A stretch of 64,000 nucleotides of DNA, taken from assembly GCF_028858725.1 (NCBI RefSeq), contig NC_084767.1, positions 16,569,895 to 16,633,894 of the forward strand, written 5' to 3'. Below the pieces are notes generated by a model. It was not told the DNA's origin. It did no database searches and was given only the letters and a program-made list of their open reading frames with translations. Shown piece after piece: positions 36,890 to 47,900 of this stretch. Source of the stretch: Colius striatus. Lineage: Eukaryota; Chordata; Aves; Coliiformes; Coliidae. The position numbers were made by a program, and so were the translations under genes. Each line of letters begins with the position of its first letter. The stretch's first letter is position 1.

Positions 36890-39800
36890 AAATTGTTTCT
36901 CATGCACAACAGTTTCTAATACCAACGTTTTCTATCAGTACTTTGAGCCCTGTATAAAATTGCAAGATGTTAACATGAATACAAGTTTCAAGTGCCAATT
37001 AGGTATTGGTTTTTAAGTGCCTGAAATTTTTGTGAACATTGTATCTTAGGCTAACTGACAAACTTTGCTGTATCTTGGCAAACAAGTTCACTTTAGGCAT
37101 TTAAACTAGCGAAACTCTCTTCATCTTCAAAGATGCTGTTTGGAGTTGTCAGGCCAGGACAAGTGGTGTCTCCACTGGATGGCAAAAGGGACTCACATAA
37201 GGAAAAAAAATACTCTAGATTTTCTGGAATTTGTGTTTTTAACAGAATTTTGCTTAGAATTAGTCACTGCTTTCTCAGAGAGTCTGAAATATCAGTATTA
37301 CAACTAACTCACCCCCTCATGTGGCAGAAACGGTGAATTACCATCAGCTTCGCATTGTAACTTGGACTTTTCAGATCCTAGAAATCTCCTTAGTGTATCG
37401 GATGTAAATGCTGTACTCTATTTAGAGGGGTTTAGTTACTTTAACAACCCATATCACCAGCTTACATGCTTTAGGTTTGGGGTTTTAGAAAGCCTTTGTG
37501 GGGCAGTAAAAGGCAATAAAACCGACAGAGCTTGCCTTAGTAACTGCTCAAGGGACAGGAAAAGTCCAGGCAGCTATCTATAGGTTCTTTCCAAGTGCAA
37601 CATCTCCATTGTGGTCATGGAGGAAGACCTAAGAAGGAAAAGAAGAACTAATACTGCCTAACACAGGGTAGCATTCTGACGTGCTTCCCCAGGGCATAAT
37701 GCATATACCAGAACACCAACAGATGAAGAAATTTAACACTAAAACTGTGAAACTCAACATTAACGTGTCAGAAGTTGTGTTACAACTAAAATTAGCTTCC
37801 CATACTAAATGTGAAGCACTTACTCTTTACTGGGAGACCAATGTATCAATTGTGTTGGCATTTAGTTACGAACTGCAGTATCAGTTGTACTTCAGATCAG
37901 TTAGCAGAGAAAATGAACAAGAAAAAAACCACACTGCATTAAAAAAAACCAACAAAACACACTATTAATGTAGACCCATTTGTCTAGGCAGAGAAATGGA
38001 CAACATTCAAAGAATCCTTTTAACAGCTTCCTCCTGAACTCTATTTCTGTATACAGCCAATGTGTTCGATACCTTATGAACGCTCTAATATTGGCTAGAG
38101 ACATGAAGGACTCCAGGATGTACTAACCATCTGCAAGATTTGTCCACATCCCATTTTACGGTTTCAGCACATCAAAAAACCTAAAGTTGGAGGCATGAAC
38201 ACGAAATGACAATAACTACTTTGCTATAATCCAAGAGTTAAACATCTCTCCTGCCTCTCTCCAAGTTTGCCAAGTACATGGCTTCTGACAGGACAGAACT
38301 CTGCATAAGGGTGGTGCAACAGAGGGACAAGAATCTAACATCAGTGCACATATTACATCACTTTATTGTGTTTAAGTTTAAATCAAACCACATATTTTAA
38401 ACCAAATATTCTTTAGAAATATTTCAGTCTTTTCTTTAAAAGACAATCGTAACTCCTTTGATTATGCCAGTGCATGCTTGGGTAAGAGGTGCTAGCAGCC
38501 AGAGTCAGACGCTTCGGAACAGTGCAACAGGCAGTAACACATTACTGATTCTGACAGGCATTAGATGTTTCCCTAAATCGTTCAGCTTGCAACTGGGAGC
38601 ATGTTTGTCCAAGACAGCAGCAACTTAACCCATCAGCTGTTATTTTGCAGTAGAGAAGTATGGAAGAAACTGACATCTTACCCGATGTGACAAATACCAC
38701 CAGCAAATCAGATGCATACGACTCATTATAAACAGGAAGAAAACACAACTACAGCATGAAAACAATTACAGCAGAATCTGTATACAATGCATTTCAGTTT
38801 ACAGTGCATAAAAGGTCAACACAAAAATACATACTTAATTCACATCAACTTGGTCTATTCCTCTACCCTTCAAAGAAAATAAAGAAACAAAATCTTCCGT
38901 TAATGAAAATAAAGAAATAAAATCTTCCTCTCAAAAAAAAAACCCAACAAACCAAAAAAAAAAATGTACAGTAAGAAGTATTAAACAGCCCTGAATAAAA
39001 AATTTCAGGATCAGCTCCAGAGACCCTTACTCTAGAAATCAGGGTTTACAGCACAGCTCTGTGAGATACAGGCAAGATTACTACAGGCCACTTTAGCCTC
39101 TAACTGGCAAATAATTTATTTTTTATGTGCTTTAAATCCTTGACCCCAGATAGAAAGTGATCAGAGTCAACTGTATTGCACTTGATCCTTCCTTCTCACT
39201 AGCCACATTTACAAGATCCTTCTTATCCCTCAAATAACGAAAGCATGGCACAGCCTTTGGACATTGTCCTTTGTAATCAAAGGCCTGATCTCTCACGAGA
39301 CCAGAAGTTATGCCTTTATACTCTGTCAGTTTCCAAAGGGCTCTGTCATCCACCCAAGCAACCAATCTATATCCAAACTTCTAAATTCAGTAATTTTAAC
39401 AAGGTCTCTTGCCCATCTTTTTAATGCATAGGACAGAAGAACAACATACTGTACAATGCAGTTTCTACAGTTTAGGTAATTTGACAAAATGACTTAAAAG
39501 TGCAATTTAAAACTGTAAAGTTTTTTGTAAGTATAAGCTTAATTAACCACAACATTCTAATATATTGGCATGAGTTTAACCTAGATTATATTTGAGTAAC
39601 CCAGGCTAGCCTAAGTATTCTAATGCACAAGCTTTTACATTTACAACATTAATATTTTGAAAAATAGCTGCATAAAACATCCTGATATAATAATACTGAA
39701 TTCCAAACTGTATCCACCTTCCCATAAAAATAGATTTGCTAAAGGAAAAGAACTTCTCTACTCCTCTCATGACTATATCCGAAAGACTAAACAAAGGTAT

Positions 39801-40043
39801 GAAAAAACACAACTTCAATGTGAATGAAAAATTTAATCCAAAGCTCAGAGAAGCCCAAATTCACTAAAATCAGAAGCATCTGTAAACCACAGGCATATTT
39901 TCAGAAGTGTCAAGTACACTTGATCTACTTTCTACTCCAGTACATATCTAATTAATGCTCTAGAATGCTTTGCTGTTCTAGAGGTTCTAAAGGTAGAAAA
40001 ACTCAAATCTGGAAATAAGTTTCCACACTTCATTTTTAAATTC
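36890..40043. other. Convergent intergenic spacer between MIM1 and FBXL21
   Basis: AT-rich sequence with no recognisable gene. Part of 38.35-40.04 kb may be an extended FBXL21 3' UTR. It contains a short tandem duplication near 38.9 kb. Confidence 0.5.
38875..38930. repeat. Short tandem duplication, about 30-bp period
   Basis: GAAAATAAAGAAACAAAATC at 38875 recurs as GAAAATAAAGAAATAAAATC at about 38904, each followed by TTCC, next to A-rich tracts. Confidence 0.7.
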
Positions 40044-40086
40044 TTTATTTGCATAGAAAGCAACACCCTGACTCTACCATTTTATT
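40044..40086 (-). terminator. FBXL21 poly(A) signals
   Basis: Two AATAAA hexamers on the - strand (40086-40081 and 40049-40044) lie 17-60 bp after the FBXL21 stop. A further AATAAA near 38.36 kb, with AT-rich sequence between, leaves room for a longer 3' UTR isoform that would shrink the gap to MIM1 to about 1.5 kb. Confidence 0.55.
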
Positions 40087-40102
40087 CACAAACATAGAGG
40101 AT

Positions 40103-40746
40103 TTACCATGTCGGCATCATGTCAGGAAACCACATTCTTCCAAGGTGTTTGGAGACTTCCAAATGAAGTTGATCTAAGCTATAATCATTATCTGGAATCA
40201 GTACCTCCTCCATTATAGAAAGCTGGGTAAGCCTGCCTCCACACATCTTTACAAATTCAATAAAACCCCTGCAAGTTACTTCACATTCACCAAGTCCCAT
40301 CGCTGTTAAGTTCTTACAGCGCTCTGCAATCCGAATGAGCTCATCATCCAAAGGCTGAAGTCCATTAGCACACACAACCAACTCAATTAACCTGGGGCAA
40401 TTCATGCCAATACGACCCAGCATTGCTTTGCTTACTGCACGACCAAAGTAAAGGTGGGTAACGGGGGTTTCCTCTCTGAAGAAGGCATCAAATTCTTCTT
40501 CATATAAGAAGAAATACATCACAATGTTGACTTTGGGGGAGTGTTTCACAAGAGCATCCCAGCTTTGCTTTTTAATAGTGTGAAATTCAACCTGTCCAGG
40601 ATTTTCACTCACAACATCTATGCGAAGATGTTCAAGATCAACATGTTTTTCACTTGAAAGTGCCAGCAGCAGTTCATCACTTAATATGTAGTAGTTCAAA
40701 GCCAGCTCCTTAAGTCCATGACACTGGTCAGCAACACAAAGAATTC
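40103..40746 (-). CDS. FBXL21: FBXL21 coding exon 4 (C-terminal LRRs and tail)
   Basis: The exon encodes residues 223-436 from [11 protein letters not shown] to the MMPTW terminus, stopping at TAA (40103-40105). The acceptor is TTCTTCAG. Half of the protein is in this exon, including the cryptochrome-pocket tail. Confidence 0.95.
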
Positions 40747-43700
40747 CTGAAGAACAAAAACAAACAAACAACTCCATAAAACAAAAGTGAACATAAGTAC
40801 AGCTGTTGGCTGTGAAGCTCAAGCACGTATTAATTCTATCGGCTTGAGTATTGATGGCTATAACCAAAACCCAAACAAAGTTTCAGATAATCACATCCTC
40901 TTACAGGATTTTGGCCACAAATACTTATCAGTAAAACAAGTAAGCCTAACTAGTCACAATCACCTTGGACCTGCTTATCTTTCTTCCTCTTTGCCCATCT
41001 CTGTGCAGAATTTCCTCAGCTTTGAAGAGCCACCTGAAATCAACCAAGGTTCAGTTGAAGTTGCCACCATTCTCTTCCCTTTTACTCCCTCCTTCAGCAT
41101 TCACCTAAGCATTCCATTTAAATTATCACAAGTAGCCTTTTGTGAACTCTGGTTAAGAACATGGGAAAAGCCAGCCAAGATTCCCTTTCCTTAGCACCAG
41201 GGTTTCAGGAGAAATTTAAGTGAGTAGGGACCCAAAAGCCCTCTGAACTTTATGGCAAGCCTCTGTTTTCTAGTACCAACCAAGGCTAAAAAGACCAAGC
41301 TCATGCTCCCAGATCTGGACACATGAGGGCACTACAGAAACTGAGAAACTCTTGGTATTACACTACTAGTTTTGAAGATTTGTATGCATTCCATGGGTTT
41401 TTTACTATTACTTTGAAGTACTAGCACTTTTATTCAGTAAGTTACACTCAGGGATTCTGCATGCGTGTTCCCACAGAACTCCAGTTAGTTAAGTTTACAA
41501 AGCTGCACACATTAAGCAACACACATTTCATCACCCTTGAAAAGAACTGGCAACAAATATCAAGTCTTTGGAACCTGGGTTAAAGGCTTGTGCTAATTTT
41601 AGAGGCTTTTCCTCCTCGAGGTCTGTCATTACAGTTATTGAAGCAGCTGAGAAATCTGTAAAAAAAAAAATCTCCAGGATTCCAGAAGATGCAGTCACAA
41701 GCAAGGAGTACCTCCACCTGCATTAATCCAACTCAGTAATGCAAGGACATTATTCTTCTTCCCCTTCCAAATGTACAAAGCCAAAAGCAGGTCAATACAA
41801 GGCCTCTTCTAAGAGACTCAAAAGAACATTATGTATTATGTATAGCTTGTTTCAAACTGAGTCTTGACTATTGTTTTATGATACTGACGGAGCAGTGGAA
41901 TAGGCTGCCCAGAGAGGTTGTGGAGTCTCCTTCCTTGGAGGTCTTCAAGATCCACCTGGACATGTTCCTATGCAACCTTATCTAGGTGAACCTGCTTCTG
42001 CAGGGGGGTTGGACTAGATGATCTCTGAAGGTCCCTTCCAATCCCTACCACTCTATGATTCTGTGATATTTTTCATGGATATTCATTCACTACTCACCAG
42101 CAGGCGATACATGAGGACAGCTGCTCATTTTCAGCAGTTTCAGAGTATCACTATTGTTAGCAACAAGAACCTTCAAGGAAGGATCATCAAGTGGCGTGTC
42201 ATCTACTTTAATTGATGATAATGACTTGGAGTTTACAAAAACTACTGTCAGCGCTGAAGCAAAATGAGCCTGTTTGGAGAAATTGGAGAAAATGAGTCTG
42301 TTTAGAGAAATCTTATTAAAAGATAGGCAGAACTTGCATCTAAACCTCAAAATGTACAGAAATAATCACATCTTAGGCATTCCCTTTCTGGTGTAATAAA
42401 GGCTTATTTGAACGTGAACGTAAGAAATCTGTTTAAAAATACGCTCAGTATTTAACTCAACCACTATGATTTATCTTTTCAGCATAATAAAACATAATAA
42501 AACAGGGATAAGAGGACATAGTGATGAGCCTGAAGTATCTAGAATACTTAATTTGTTTTATTTTCCAGAAAGTAACTCTGCTGTGACCTAGGCTCAAAGA
42601 AAAAGTTTCCCAAACATTTTAACAATAAGTTGGAGCACACAGTCATTTTATCTTTTAATCTAGAAATGAGGAAACTCAAGCCTTCTCAATTATTCCCCAT
42701 CTCTACGTCACAAAGTATCAGCACTATTAAATTTAATGAAAGGAATCAACGTATAATTACTTTCCTAATACTAATGGCTGCCACATATTAAAGAAAATGT
42801 GCCAATAAACACAGATTATTGCATAAAAATGACTAAGTGAATAATACAGTCAGAAAGCTAAACTTGTTTAAAAGTGAAATGTCAATCCAGTTACAGTCTG
42901 TAGAACATTACCTTAGAGACATTCATAAAGCTTGGTTTTGCTGTAGAAATCAAACCCAGTGTCTTGATAGAACAGTTCACCAGCTGAGAAAGGATGTTAC
43001 AGGCTGCTTCTGCTGACTCCGTGCTACTATCAACCTATAAAAGCAATTTTTAGAGAATGAAGTCATTCTTTATTATTATTTAGAAAACAGTATCATGGAT
43101 ACCCAAGACTGGGAGTTTCATACCCACTTGGCTGTACTGCACCAGACCGTATCTACTACAAGGACAAAGTGCAACATTAATCAAATCTCAAGAAAAAATA
43201 AGAGTTCAGGCAAGTTACTATTAGAAAATTCTCTAGAGTATGACCGATGGGTACTTCTAGTATGAACAAAACACTTACATACAAGCCTTTTCTTCAAATA
43301 ACCTCACATCTTCCTAAACAACTGTAACTAGTATTGGTCTTATAATACAGTGGTATGTATGTATCCTTTTTAAAATGCCAATTCCAGATTCTTAGAGAAA
43401 AAAAAAAAAAAACCTTGATAAAGTCTAGATATACTCCAGCAAAGTAATCCATTTTACCTGCAAGGACAACACCTTTGCTTCTGGAATAATCAACTGATTC
43501 TCAATTCATCTATAAGCCTGATTAATTTTGGAGAAATCACTATTTCATCTCACCTTCCTCCTCTGTAGTAGCTGACATGATAAAAAAGTAGTTGAAAAAG
43601 CATAAAAGTTGCATTAAGACATTATAATGTCAACTCACTATCATCAGTTACATAAAGTACGAAGGTTACAGATATTTAATAACTGAGTATCCATGAATTG

Positions 43701-44859
43701 CTGTGCAAGCAAATAATGACATCTCCAAGTGTAACTCTGCTACCAGTGCTGAGAAAAAGAAGCTTCTGATTTTCATCCTAGCTTTAATATCAACGCTTTC
43801 TTCTGCTGAGAACTGTGACATCTTTGATGGAGTGACTGCAAAAACAGTGAACGAAGCACCTGTAATTCCAACTAAGATCTTTTCAGATACACAGAGTAAA
43901 TGGTATCGAGTATTCAAATTAAGGAAGTCCACATTTATGCAATCCTGAGGCTACAAACACAGTCCTCATTTAAACCAAGTTTACTTAGTTACGATCTTAC
44001 GTGTCAGGCACGGGGATATATGGGCACAGCATCTTTCTCCTTTCATAGTTTTTTCAAAGCATGGTTCTAAAATTTCAGACATTCTCCCCTGTATAGCTTT
44101 GTATCACAGATAAATTATATACACAAGATAAATATATTTCCTCAAATGCTTCCATGTGTGAGACATTTATCTACACAGTAATCTGTTAAGTCCTCAGATG
44201 GCCACTAACACCGATTCACAGAAAGTACATTTTCTATTTATTCTGGAAATGTATCATTCCATCTTCAGCACTGTATTGTGTGACCTTACCTCCTCCTTTA
44301 CTGTGTAGAGATTAGATTGGAAATTATTGAACGAAATCATGTGCACACGTGGAAATAAAACTGTTGCTGTAGTTAAATTTTTAAATGTAAGACTTCCCAG
44401 GTACAACACTTGAGCAAATTGAAAGAGAAGTCACATACATTATGCAAAGCAATGTGACAAGACAAGCCTCCACCATCTAAGACTCACCTTGAAGCTGACG
44501 TACTGCAGGTGATCAGCATGCCTCTTGATAATCTGCTGAATGAGATCAGGATGTGTAGACTTTAGGTAAGACGTAGCTGGCTGGTTGAGTTCGAATTCAA
44601 ACCTCCTCCAGAGATCTGGGATGTGAAAAACTTCATTCCACCTTCGACAAACAGAAGATGCCCTGGCTCGATCTACTAAAGGTAGAAACTGGAAAATCTG
44701 CAGAATAACGTGGTGGGGGAGGCTTCCCCAGTCCATGAAGGCATGCAAGTCAGATTCACCAAATGCTGAGCCACATGAACAAGCTTTATGTTTTTTGCTT
44801 TTCTGTGATGTTTGAGGAGCTTCATTTTCAACCCCAAATTTCTGCCTAGCTCTCTTCAT
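40103..44859 (-). CDS. FBXL21: FBXL21, F-box/LRR cryptochrome ubiquitin-ligase receptor, four coding exons
   Basis: Joining exons 44859-44488, 43034-42912, 42269-42098 and 40746-40103 gives 1311 nt: 436 residues plus TAA. An F-box spans about residues 44-90 ([14 protein letters not shown] onward) and binds SKP1. Leucine-rich repeats follow to the C-terminus, which ends WFPDMMPTW. The equivalent tail of FBXL3 inserts its terminal Trp into the FAD pocket of cryptochrome. FBXL3 and FBXL21 compete for CRY1/CRY2: FBXL3 drives nuclear degradation, while FBXL21 also acts in the cytoplasm. FBXL21 rather than FBXL3 is called because the gene lies tail to tail with a LECT2-family gene, as in human, and from the IKVDD, YYILSDE and [10 protein letters not shown] segments. 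All introns are GT-AG, and phases are 0, 0 and 1. The start was chosen by matching MKR; the upstream frame is also open (see the leader exon). Confidence 0.95.
41887..42068 (+). mobile_element. CR1 3' fragment in FBXL21 intron 3
   Basis: On the + strand, so antisense to FBXL21: GGAATAGGCTGCCCAGAGAG through GGTTGGACTAGATGATCTCT to CTATGATTCTGTGATA. It ends about 30 bp from the FBXL21 exon 3 donor. Confidence 0.9.
42098..42269 (-). CDS. FBXL21: FBXL21 coding exon 3 (LRR)
   Basis: The exon encodes residues 166-223, [15 protein letters not shown] to HVSPAG, with acceptor AAACAG and donor GCTG/GTGAGT in phase 1. A CR1 fragment on the opposite strand ends only about 30 bp beyond this donor. Confidence 0.94.
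42912..43034 (-). CDS. FBXL21: FBXL21 coding exon 2 (LRR)
   Basis: A 123-nt exon encodes residues 125-165, from [12 protein letters not shown] to PSFMNVSK. It is phase 0 at both ends, with acceptor TTTATAG and donor AAG/GTAATG. It reads as the expected FBXL3/21 segment containing [18 protein letters not shown]. Confidence 0.93.
43398..43413 (+). repeat. Poly(A) run in FBXL21 intron 1-2 region
   Basis: Sixteen consecutive A residues between FBXL21 coding exons 1 and 2. No attached SINE or LINE body is visible. Confidence 0.9.
44488..44859 (-). CDS. FBXL21: FBXL21 coding exon 1 (N-terminus and F-box)
   Basis: The exon encodes residues 1-124: a Lys-rich N-terminus, the F-box and the start of the repeat domain, ending QYVSFK at AAG/GTGAGT in phase 0. 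The read-through past this donor is not coding. Confidence 0.94.
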
Positions 44860-44937
44860 CGTGAAAGTTTCAGGTACTGGAACAATCTGATGTACTGAAA
44901 CTGCAGTTTCCTGAAATGTTTCAAGTACAGCAGGTCT
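44860..44937 (-). other. FBXL21: Probable FBXL21 exon immediately 5' of the MKR start
   Basis: A TTTTTCTAG acceptor lies 78 bp upstream of the ATG. The 78 bp are 26 open codons in frame with the FBXL21 start, with no stop between acceptor and ATG; a TAG sits at the acceptor itself. It may be plain 5' UTR or, if the first exon supplies an in-frame ATG, coding. An alternative AG two bases downstream would change the phase. Confidence 0.4.
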
Positions 44938-47900
44938 CTAGAAAAATACAGAGGATTAGGGAAAGAATGGAGACACGGCATTGGAAACACAGTAAGAGAC
45001 AACAAGTCAGTAACATTTAAATATAGCACATTACTATGAAAAAAGGTATGTCCATACGTCAGTGTCCAGTGTACAGATGTCAGCAAGGACCTTCTTTCTT
45101 GATGTTTTTTATTGACTTGATTGAATATGGAGAACTTGGGTTTGTTAATTGACCAAATGTAGCTTCATGTGTTAGTATTTCATAGTATATAACCCACTTT
45201 GCAGAAAAGATAAGTATTTAACAGCAATGTAGTTTAGCAGTAGAAAGAACTCAATCCAGACACTTCCTTTTTAAACACTGATGCACTTGGAACAGACATG
45301 TTCTGAAGAATCAGATTCAAAAGCTTTGCCCACCTCCTCTACAGCTTTGCCTCACTGTTTTTTTAGTTTGATTTTTTTTTCCTTTTTTAAATCATTCCAG
45401 GCAGAGGAAAAACACTGGCACAAGAAACTTCAGAGGGCACTTATTAAAACAGACTAAAGTAAGCAAGGGTCACATGCTGCTCTCCCACAAGAGAAAAGGA
45501 TGATGACCCTGGAATACGGCAGATTACATGAATCTGTTTCACTGCGGAATGTATGCCCCATGAGCTGCAGTTTAGAAAAGAGCAGCATATTAAAGAGCCC
45601 TGCTTTCACATGCTGAAGCACTGCAATCTACTCAAGCCCATTCTAGAATGAATTATGTTATTCAGTTCTGAACAACTGTCCGTTTCAAATGCCACTTCAT
45701 TTTGCAGTGGGGTGAGGGTCTATCTCTGCCCAATCAGTTTGGAGCTAAAATGTTCAAAGCAATCACACATTCTTCAACAACAAACAGATACATCATCTAT
45801 TTTTACTGAACAATCTTCCATGGCAACCTTTACAGTGTGCTTTTTCTGGACCAAAAATTTTCCATGCTGCCTTCACAAACCAAAATCCAGAAACAGAGGC
45901 CAAAACACAGACTATCTTATCAAAAACTTATCTGGCCTTTTCCTTGACTTACAAAACCTGATCGGCATGGCTGTACCTGATGAGGTGTCTGACACACAAG
46001 TGTAACTCCATGTTTATGAAACATGAAGCCCTAATATTTACTGTGAAAACATGAATGCTCACTTGTTCTGGTACCGAAAACTATGAACAGTATATATTGG
46101 TAGACACAACTGAAGTTAACCAAACTCTAGTTCCATGTGATATAATCCAGGTAGTACTCAAGGAGAGGTTTATATGCACACATACCTCCAAACAATGTGG
46201 AAGTTCTTGTCAAGTTAACAGCACCTTTCTGGCATCTGAACAGGTTAGTCATCCCGTATGTGTGCATGGATTCCTTAACCAGAAGGCAGGGACGGGTCCC
46301 AGAAGATGAACTGACCTGTGAAGCCAATAATCAAAGAAAAGTTGTTCTGCAACGTCTAAGACCCATAAGAAGGACTAAACTCAATTTTGGAACAAAGATT
46401 AAGATGAACAGTAGACACTGCACTGCAGGGCAGACATGGAGGTAGAACAATGGAAGGTAACAAGCAAATTAGTTTCACCAAACATTACCTGAAAACTATC
46501 CTTTAACTAATGGGAAGACATAAGTGTTGCCACAAACCTACTTTTTTGCATTATCTACAATTTTAGTCACATCAAAACTCTCATGCAACACAGACACACC
46601 TCTGTATTCCTGAATAGTATCTAAAGAAGGTACAAAATTGGACAAGAATCATTATTTTTTTCTCAGCTTACTGCATACCAAAAACATGTGAATAGAAAGT
46701 TATACCTTATTTTGAAAATATTAGAAGTTATACCATTAAGGGCTCCTGGCTTTAAAGATTACTCACTTTTACACCAAAAGTATGCTTATTGCATTCATGA
46801 TCATCTTGATAGTAAACAAACTACTCTGGCTAATTAAACTCTGTCTGGAAAGAAAGATACTAATAATGTACAAATATACTCTCATACACTAATACAAAAA
46901 AATCTACCCTGTATCTCAGTATGAAAGAGCATCTTAAGTCTGCTGTAAGAAAGTATACCCAAAACCTCCACATTCAGTTACCCATCTCACATTATTTGAA
47001 AACAGTTTAACTCAAAGCTATAGGAACAGCAACACACATCTTACTAAATCATGACAGATTTGAAGTGAGAAAAATAGATTTAGAAACTGAAGATGTTTAC
47101 AAAGTATTGTGTTCAGCCAGTAGTAATCTCTTTACAAACCTTGTGATGCTGAACTTCATTTCTGTTCACAAGACATGAAATAAGAGGCTTTAGATTCTCC
47201 CAGGTCTTACCATCAACTTCTGAAAAACTACCTAGCTAATAACAGCTTTACAGTTGCAAAGTAGTACATATGTGAATTATCAGTACAAGAGAAGCTGCCT
47301 CCATCTCCTAAGCAAAATCAAACTCAAGTACTGACAACTGTGCAGGTAATGCTGTTGCTCAGCTCACACTTCAGAAAATTTAAGTAGTCATGCTTGTCTA
47401 TAATTAGAAAGTCAATATAGATTAGTAACTCTGTTCATAGAGGGCATCTGAAGAAGTCTGTAATTTATGGTGGCTTTATATTGCACAGATAGTCCACAAG
47501 TATTCCATGTTCTGAGGCAAGTAGACTGTCCTTTTGCAAACTGTGTGGCACGTAAAATTCACTTGCAAAAGTGCTGTCAGTTTCTAACACAAGTGTTTAT
47601 AAGGACCCTTGTAAACAGAACACATAAATAACACTATAATTGAGAGGGCAAAAGACCAAGATGCAACTTTCAGATTCAACATAGAACTCTATGTTTATAA
47701 ACCGCATGACATTTTGAAGCAGCTTTCTTACCTAAAGGATGCTTCCAAGTTACAATAGGCAACAAATGAATGAACTGAGGCAGCTGCAGCCATGGGGCAC
47801 TCACAAGCATCTGTCTGCTTTCACCTCCTGTCCATATAAAATGCCATAAAAACCTTCATTAGTTTTGAAAAAAAAAAGCCTTGTATTATGTCCTATGCAA

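Noticed and set aside
43703-43948. 81-codon + strand frame with a hydrophobic stretch ([14 protein letters not shown])
   Set aside because: It resembles a signal peptide but lies inside an FBXL21 intron with no promoter, splice sites or homology.
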